Shown: positions 60,446 to 64,000 of the stretch, in pieces | Position numbering within the stretch: position 1 is the first letter of the stretch | Layout: every line of letters starts with the position of its first letter | Assembly: GCA_964507305.1 (NCBI GenBank) | Contig: CAZDPQ010000001.1 | Span: forward strand, 1-64,000 | Length of the DNA: 64,000 nt | Direction of reading: 5' to 3' | Origin: JAQVYV01 sp964507305 | GTDB lineage: Bacteria; Bacillota; Clostridia; Saccharofermentanales; UBA5734 | Translations under genes and position numbers: made by a program | Notes under the pieces: model-generated | What the model was told of the DNA's origin: nothing | The model's input: the letters and a program-made list of their open reading frames with translations, nothing else | Databases searched by the model: none

Positions 60446-61150
60446 TCATCCGATATGCCGTCCGGACTGCACGGCCGCGGCCGTCAAAGCGGCCGCCGGC
60501 GCGGGCTTCCGGGCCGCCTCGCGAAGCGCCCGGACGATCCGGACGGCTTCGAGGATCTTTTCCCGGTCCTTTGCGCCATCCGTCTCAACGCCGCTGCTGA
60601 TGTCCACGCAATAAGGCGAAGCTGTCCGGACCGCTTCCGCGAGATTGCCGGCATGCAGCCCGCCCGCAAGGAAGAACGGCCTGCCGCAGTCTTTCACCGG
60701 TTCCCAGTCGAACGTCTGTCCCGTGCCGCCGTATGCCCCCGGCCGCTGTGCATCAAAGAGCGGATAGTCATAAAGAGGGCTCCGCCCGTTCTCAAAATCC
60801 GTCAGCCGGCGGGCCTCGAAGTCCCTGCCGACGCGGACCGCCTTGATCAGCGGCCGCGAAACCTGCGTCCGCAGCGCGGCAACATACCGCTCATCCTCAT
60901 CTCCATGCAGCTGGATCAGGTCGATGATGCCCGCTTCGCAGCATTTCCGGATAAATTCCGGATCCTCGTTCACAAAAACGCCGACTGTCCGGATCTCTTT
61001 GCGCAATTCGCTGCGGAGCAGATACGCCCGGTTGAAATCCACCTGCCGGCTGCTCTCCGCGAAAACAAATCCCGCAAAGTCCGGTTTTGCCTCATTGACC
61101 CATTCCACATCGCTGAAACGTCGGATCCCGCAGATCTTGACTTTGGTCAT
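60446..61150 (-). CDS. trpF: phosphoribosylanthranilate isomerase
   Basis: 234 residues. Catalytic Cys in KVKICGIRR, catalytic Asp in YCVDISSGVET; FAGFVFAESSRQV and LIQLHGDED are family signatures. It opens the ribose ring in step 3 of tryptophan synthesis. It overlaps the C-terminal part of trpC by 4 bases. The last 30 residues are an Ala-rich extension. Confidence 0.96.
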   Translation of the reverse strand: MTKVKICGIRRFSDVEWVNEAKPDFAGFVFAESSRQVDFNRAYLLRSELRKEIRTVGVFVNEDPEFIRKCCEAGIIDLIQLHGDEDERYVAALRTQVSRPLIKAVRVGRDFEARRLTDFENGRSPLYDYPLFDAQRPGAYGGTGQTFDWEPVKDCGRPFFLAGGLHAGNLAEAVRTASPYCVDISSGVETDGAKDREKILEAVRIVRALREAARKPAPAAALTAAAVQSGRHIG

Positions 61151-61980
61151 ACCGGCCTCCGTTCCGGGCAGGCCGCCTGCCTGCAGCCTCTCGGCGCCGC
61201 CCCGGCCGCCTTCATCTTTTGCAGGAGGCCGGTCCGGTCGGCACTTCGCATGAGGCTTTCGCCGACGAGCGCCGCGTCCGCGCCGATCCCGCGCACGAAC
61301 GCAATGTCCTCCGAGCCCGAGATGCCGCTTTCCGCCACGAATACCACGTCATCCGGCACAAAACGGGCCAGCCTCGCGGCGATGTCCGGATCGACCTTGA
61401 ACGTCCGGAGGTCGCGGCTGTTGACGCCGATGACCGACGCCCCGCATTCGAGTGCGACGGCGATCTCCCTTTCGCTGCGTGTCTCCGCCAGGCAGGTGAT
61501 CCCGAGTACGCCCGCTGCGCGAAGGAAGCGGGCGATCTGCTCCCGGCCGAGGATCGCGCAGATCAGCAGGATCGCGTCCGCGCCGTATGCCGCAGCTTCG
61601 TAGATCTGGAACTCATCGAGGATGAAATCTTTCTGGAGGACCGGGACCGCGCTGCGCGCCTTGATGGCGGCAAGATGCTCCGGGTCCCCGAGGAAAAAAT
61701 CCGGCTCCGTCAGGACGGACAGGGCGTCCGCCCCTCCCGCTTCATACTCTGCCGCAATCTTCAGGAAATGAAAATCCTCCGCGATCACGCCCATGGACGG
61801 CTATGCTTTCTAGATTTCGGCAATAAGCGACAGCCCCTCCGCGCGGAGAGCTTTTTCGAACGCAAAGGATTTCGGCGCGAACCGGTCCGGAACCGAACGG
61901 ATCCGCGCCGCATAGGCTTCATCCCGCTTTCTGTTCTCCACCCGCGTCAGGACGGATGCCGCGATATCATCCAGAAACAT
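61147..61980 (-). pseudogene. trpC: indole-3-glycerol-phosphate synthase, interrupted by two amber codons
   Basis: Reads as one frame of 278 codons, but codons 57 and 60 are TAG (61810-61812 and 61801-61803). The order is GLSLIAEI-stop-K-A-stop-P-S-M-G-V-I; the family reads EIKKASPSKG there. The first stop replaces the catalytic Lys (Lys53 in Sulfolobus), the second the conserved Ser, and a Met replaces the next Lys. The rest is intact (YEAGGADALSVLTEPDFFLG, LQKDFILD, IGVNSRDL, VAESGI). The first ATG after the stops is 61794 and has no ribosome site. Either a recent pseudogene, a sequencing artefact, or a case of amber read-through. GGAGGG precedes the start at 61980. Confidence 0.85.
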
Positions 61981-61984
61981 GGCC

Positions 61985-63007
61985 TCATCCCTCCCTGTCC
62001 GGCTCATTCGAGAGCCGGACGAAACGGTCCAGGATCGCTTTGGCCGCCCCGCTGCCGATCGCCTCTTCCGCGATTTTCACGCAATCCCTCAGCGTCACGT
62101 TATCCCGCGCCATATACACGCACAGGGCGCTGTTGAGCACGACCGCGTCGCGTTTCGGGCCGCGCGCGCCGCCCAGGATCTCCCGGGCGATCCGCGCGTT
62201 GTCGGCCGGCAGTCCGCCGGTCAGGTCGCCCGGCCTGCAGCGGGCGATCCCGAACTGCTCGGGGGTGATGAAAAAGGAATTGACTTTTCCGTCGCGGACC
62301 TCGCAGACCGTCGTCGTATCGCAGAGGGTCACCTCGTCGAGGCCGTCGTGCCCGTGGACGACCATGGCCTTTCGGACGCCGAGGTTGACGAGCACCCTGG
62401 CCATCGGCTCGACCAGGTTTTCATCATAAACGCCGAGAAGCAGGAGCTTCGCTCCGGCGGGATTGGCCAATGGCCCCAGGATGTTGAACACGGTCCGGAC
62501 GCCGAGCTCCTTCCGGACCGGCGCCGCATACTTCATGGACGAATGGTACAAAGGTGCGAAAAGGAAGCACAGGCCGATCTTCTCCAGGATCTCCGCGCTT
62601 TTGCGGGGCGGGATATCGATCCGGACGCCGAGCGCCTCCAGCACATCGGCACTGCCGCATTTGCTGGAAACGCTCCGGTTGCCGTGCTTGGCGACCCGGA
62701 TCCCGCAGGCGGCCGCGACGAACGCGGAAAGAGTGGAGATGTTGAAGGTCGCGGCCTCGTCCCCGCCGGTCCCGACGATGTCCATCACCTCATGACGGCA
62801 CGGCAGCTTTTCGCATTTGTCGCGCATGACCGACGCGCACGCCGTGATCTCGTCGATGCTCTCCCCTTTCATCCGCAGGGCGGTCAGGAATGCTGCGATC
62901 TGCGCATTCGTCGCCCCGCCCTCCATGATCAGGTTCATGATATTCTCCGTCTCTTCCAGAGAAAGATCTTTCCCGTTCATCAGGTCATAAATCGCTTCCC
63001 GGATCAT
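61985..63007 (-). CDS. trpD: anthranilate phosphoribosyltransferase
   Basis: 340 residues. MDIVGTGGDEAATFNIST is the PRPP loop, KHGNRSVSSKCGSADVLEALG the anthranilate site. It transfers phosphoribosyl to anthranilate. The stop lies 4 bases before the trpC start, and its start overlaps the trpG stop by 4 bases. Separate from trpG, unlike in some bacteria. Confidence 0.97.
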   Translation of the reverse strand: MIREAIYDLMNGKDLSLEETENIMNLIMEGGATNAQIAAFLTALRMKGESIDEITACASVMRDKCEKLPCRHEVMDIVGTGGDEAATFNISTLSAFVAAACGIRVAKHGNRSVSSKCGSADVLEALGVRIDIPPRKSAEILEKIGLCFLFAPLYHSSMKYAAPVRKELGVRTVFNILGPLANPAGAKLLLLGVYDENLVEPMARVLVNLGVRKAMVVHGHDGLDEVTLCDTTTVCEVRDGKVNSFFITPEQFGIARCRPGDLTGGLPADNARIAREILGGARGPKRDAVVLNSALCVYMARDNVTLRDCVKIAEEAIGSGAAKAILDRFVRLSNEPDREG

Positions 63008-63615
63008 CGTGAATTCCTCCTTTCACCTGCGGACAGTCCGTCGTTTTCGGACCGGTCCAGAAAATTCCATAAAATGGTCCGCCCCTGCGGCGTCAGGACC
63101 GATTCCGGATGGAATTGCACGCCGTAGGTCTCGTGGTCCCGGAGACGGACCCCCATGACTTCCCCCGCGTTGTCCTCGGCGATCACGAGCAGCTCGTCCG
63201 GCAGCGTGCTCCGCCGTGCCGCGAGCGAGTGGTACCGGCCCGCTTCGATGACCGGAGGGAGCCCCCTGAAAACGGGGCTGCCGTTCGCCAGGTGGACCAG
63301 ACTTTTCTTGCCGTGCATCATCTCGGCCGCGTAGGTGATTTCGGCGCCGAACGCTTCGCAGATGGCCTGATGGCCGAGGCAGACGCCCAGGATCGGGATC
63401 CTGCCGGCATGTTCCCGGATGATCGCTTCGCAGGCGCCTGCGTCTGCCGGGCGCCCCGGCCCCGGCGAAAGGACGATGTGCGAAGGCTTCAGCGCCGCGA
63501 CATCGTCCGGCGTGACCCGGTCGTTGCGGACGACCCGGATGTCCGGTGATTTTTCACCGATCATCTGGTACAGGTTATAGGAAAAGCTGTCGTAGTTGTC
63601 GATCAGAAGGATCAT
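63004..63615 (-). CDS. trpG: anthranilate synthase component II (glutamine amidotransferase)
   Basis: 203 residues. The triad Cys is in GVCLGHQAI, with His and Glu in GVQFHPESVLT; it starts MILLIDNYDSFSYNL. It supplies ammonia from glutamine to TrpE. The ATG at 63615 overlaps the trpE stop by 4 bases; upstream frame is trpE antiframe. Confidence 0.97.
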   Translation of the reverse strand: MILLIDNYDSFSYNLYQMIGEKSPDIRVVRNDRVTPDDVAALKPSHIVLSPGPGRPADAGACEAIIREHAGRIPILGVCLGHQAICEAFGAEITYAAEMMHGKKSLVHLANGSPVFRGLPPVIEAGRYHSLAARRSTLPDELLVIAEDNAGEVMGVRLRDHETYGVQFHPESVLTPQGRTILWNFLDRSENDGLSAGERRNSR

Positions 63616-64000
63616 GCCGATACCTCCCCCGCAGCGCGTACCGCCTGCATCATCGCCTCGGCCTTGTTCGCGCATTCGGCGTATTCGCGTTCCGGAACGC
63701 TGTCCGCCACGATGCCCGCGCCGGATTGGATGTAGATCTTCCCGCCTTTTGACACCGCCATGCGGATCGCAATGCAAAGGTCCATGTTCCCCGAAAGGGA
63801 GATGTACCCCGCCGCTCCCCCGTAGATCCCGCGCTTATGACCCTCAAGCGCATTGATGATCTCGCAGGCGCGGCGTTTCGGCGCACCGGAAAGCGTCCCG
63901 GCCGGGAGGACGGCCGCCATGGCGTCGAATCCGTCCGCATCCTCCCGGAGCACGCCGCGGACGGAGGATGTGAGGTGCGTCACATGGGAATATTTCACGA
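63612..64000 (-). CDS. trpE: anthranilate synthase component I, C-terminal part (cut by window edge)
   Basis: About 129 C-terminal residues are visible and the gene runs past the right edge. HVTHLTSSVRG, LPAGTLSGAPKRRACEII, RGIYGGAAGYIS and IQSGAGIVADSVPE are the chorismate-binding core motifs. It makes anthranilate from chorismate with ammonia from TrpG and is normally inhibited by tryptophan, but that N-terminal site is out of view. First visible gene of the trp operon; the leader is outside the window. Confidence 0.96.
   Translation of the reverse strand, partial: VKYSHVTHLTSSVRGVLREDADGFDAMAAVLPAGTLSGAPKRRACEIINALEGHKRGIYGGAAGYISLSGNMDLCIAIRMAVSKGGKIYIQSGAGIVADSVPEREYAECANKAEAMMQAVRAAGEVSA

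Noticed and set aside
61801..61812. General reassignment of TAG to an amino acid
   Set aside because: pepF, the Smr gene and the antitoxin gene end in TAG at the expected family lengths, and the two trpC ambers would need to stand for different residues.
1..64000. CRISPR arrays, insertion sequences, prophage genes
   Set aside because: No regularly spaced repeats, transposase, integrase or phage structural motifs were found on either strand.

Overview
The window is about 64 kb of GC-rich (roughly 60 percent) chromosome from a Gram-positive bacterium of the Clostridia type. Evidence: a ctsR-mcsA-mcsB-clpC stress operon with a CtsR heptad operator, a protein with a Spo0A effector domain, a two-subunit oxygen-sensitive fumarase, Pta-AckA acetate metabolism, strong AGGAGG ribosome sites with some GTG and TTG starts, and a PhoP-type TTNACA repeat before the pst operon. 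No phage, insertion sequence or CRISPR array was found. I cannot name the genus. The one clearly acquired segment is an AT-rich toxin-antitoxin pair beside tRNA-Gln.

Layout. 1-5.5 kb: tRNA-Thr, a DUF1858 protein, fumarase subunits, a Spo0A-C protein, rplM-rpsI with their own promoter and leader hairpin, and phospholipid genes psd-pssA. 5.5-13.7 kb: an AraC regulator divergent from a UroD-like protein, birA, nadE, pepF, and an E2-like acyltransferase. 13.7-18 kb: malQ-prfA followed by a Sua5-phosphatase fusion. 18-28 kb: a leftward train (pta-ackA-proS, then a glk promoter with manA, queT, an rRNA-type methyltransferase and an ABC exporter). 28-34.5 kb: a membrane-anchored unknown protein, tmcAL, a second UroD-like protein, an RluA-type pseudouridine synthase and a lipoprotein. 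34.5-40 kb: an AT-rich gap and the CtsR regulon operon. 40-45 kb: an amino-sugar operon murQ-kinase-rpiR-glycosidase. 45-47 kb: a small membrane protein, the PIN/AbrB pair, tRNA-Gln and DUF3842. 47-54.5 kb: the complete pstSCAB-phoU-phoP-phoR phosphate operon. 54.5-58.4 kb: Smr protein, a small conserved protein, an aldo/keto reductase and lipB-lipA. 58.4-64 kb: the trp operon trpEGDCFBA, entering the window at its right edge with trpE incomplete.

How parts connect. McsB (protein arginine kinase), McsA, ClpC and CtsR form the arginine-phosphorylation proteolysis system. The phosphatase domain fused to Sua5 about 22 kb away carries the Thr that marks arginine phosphatases, so both writer and probable eraser are in view. 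The pst-pho operon encodes phosphate uptake plus the two-component system that should control it through the repeat before pstS. murQ, a BadF-type kinase and an RpiR regulator point to cell-wall sugar recycling, with a GH42-like enzyme added. The trp operon is tightly overlapped and intact except trpC, which has two in-frame amber codons in its most conserved motif.

The items most worth checking are the Sua5-arginine phosphatase fusion, the double-amber trpC, the toxin-antitoxin pair bracketed by two identical 35-bp copies of the tRNA-Gln terminator, the free-standing Spo0A-C protein, and a possible -1 frameshift (A AAA AAG) at 45.1 kb.
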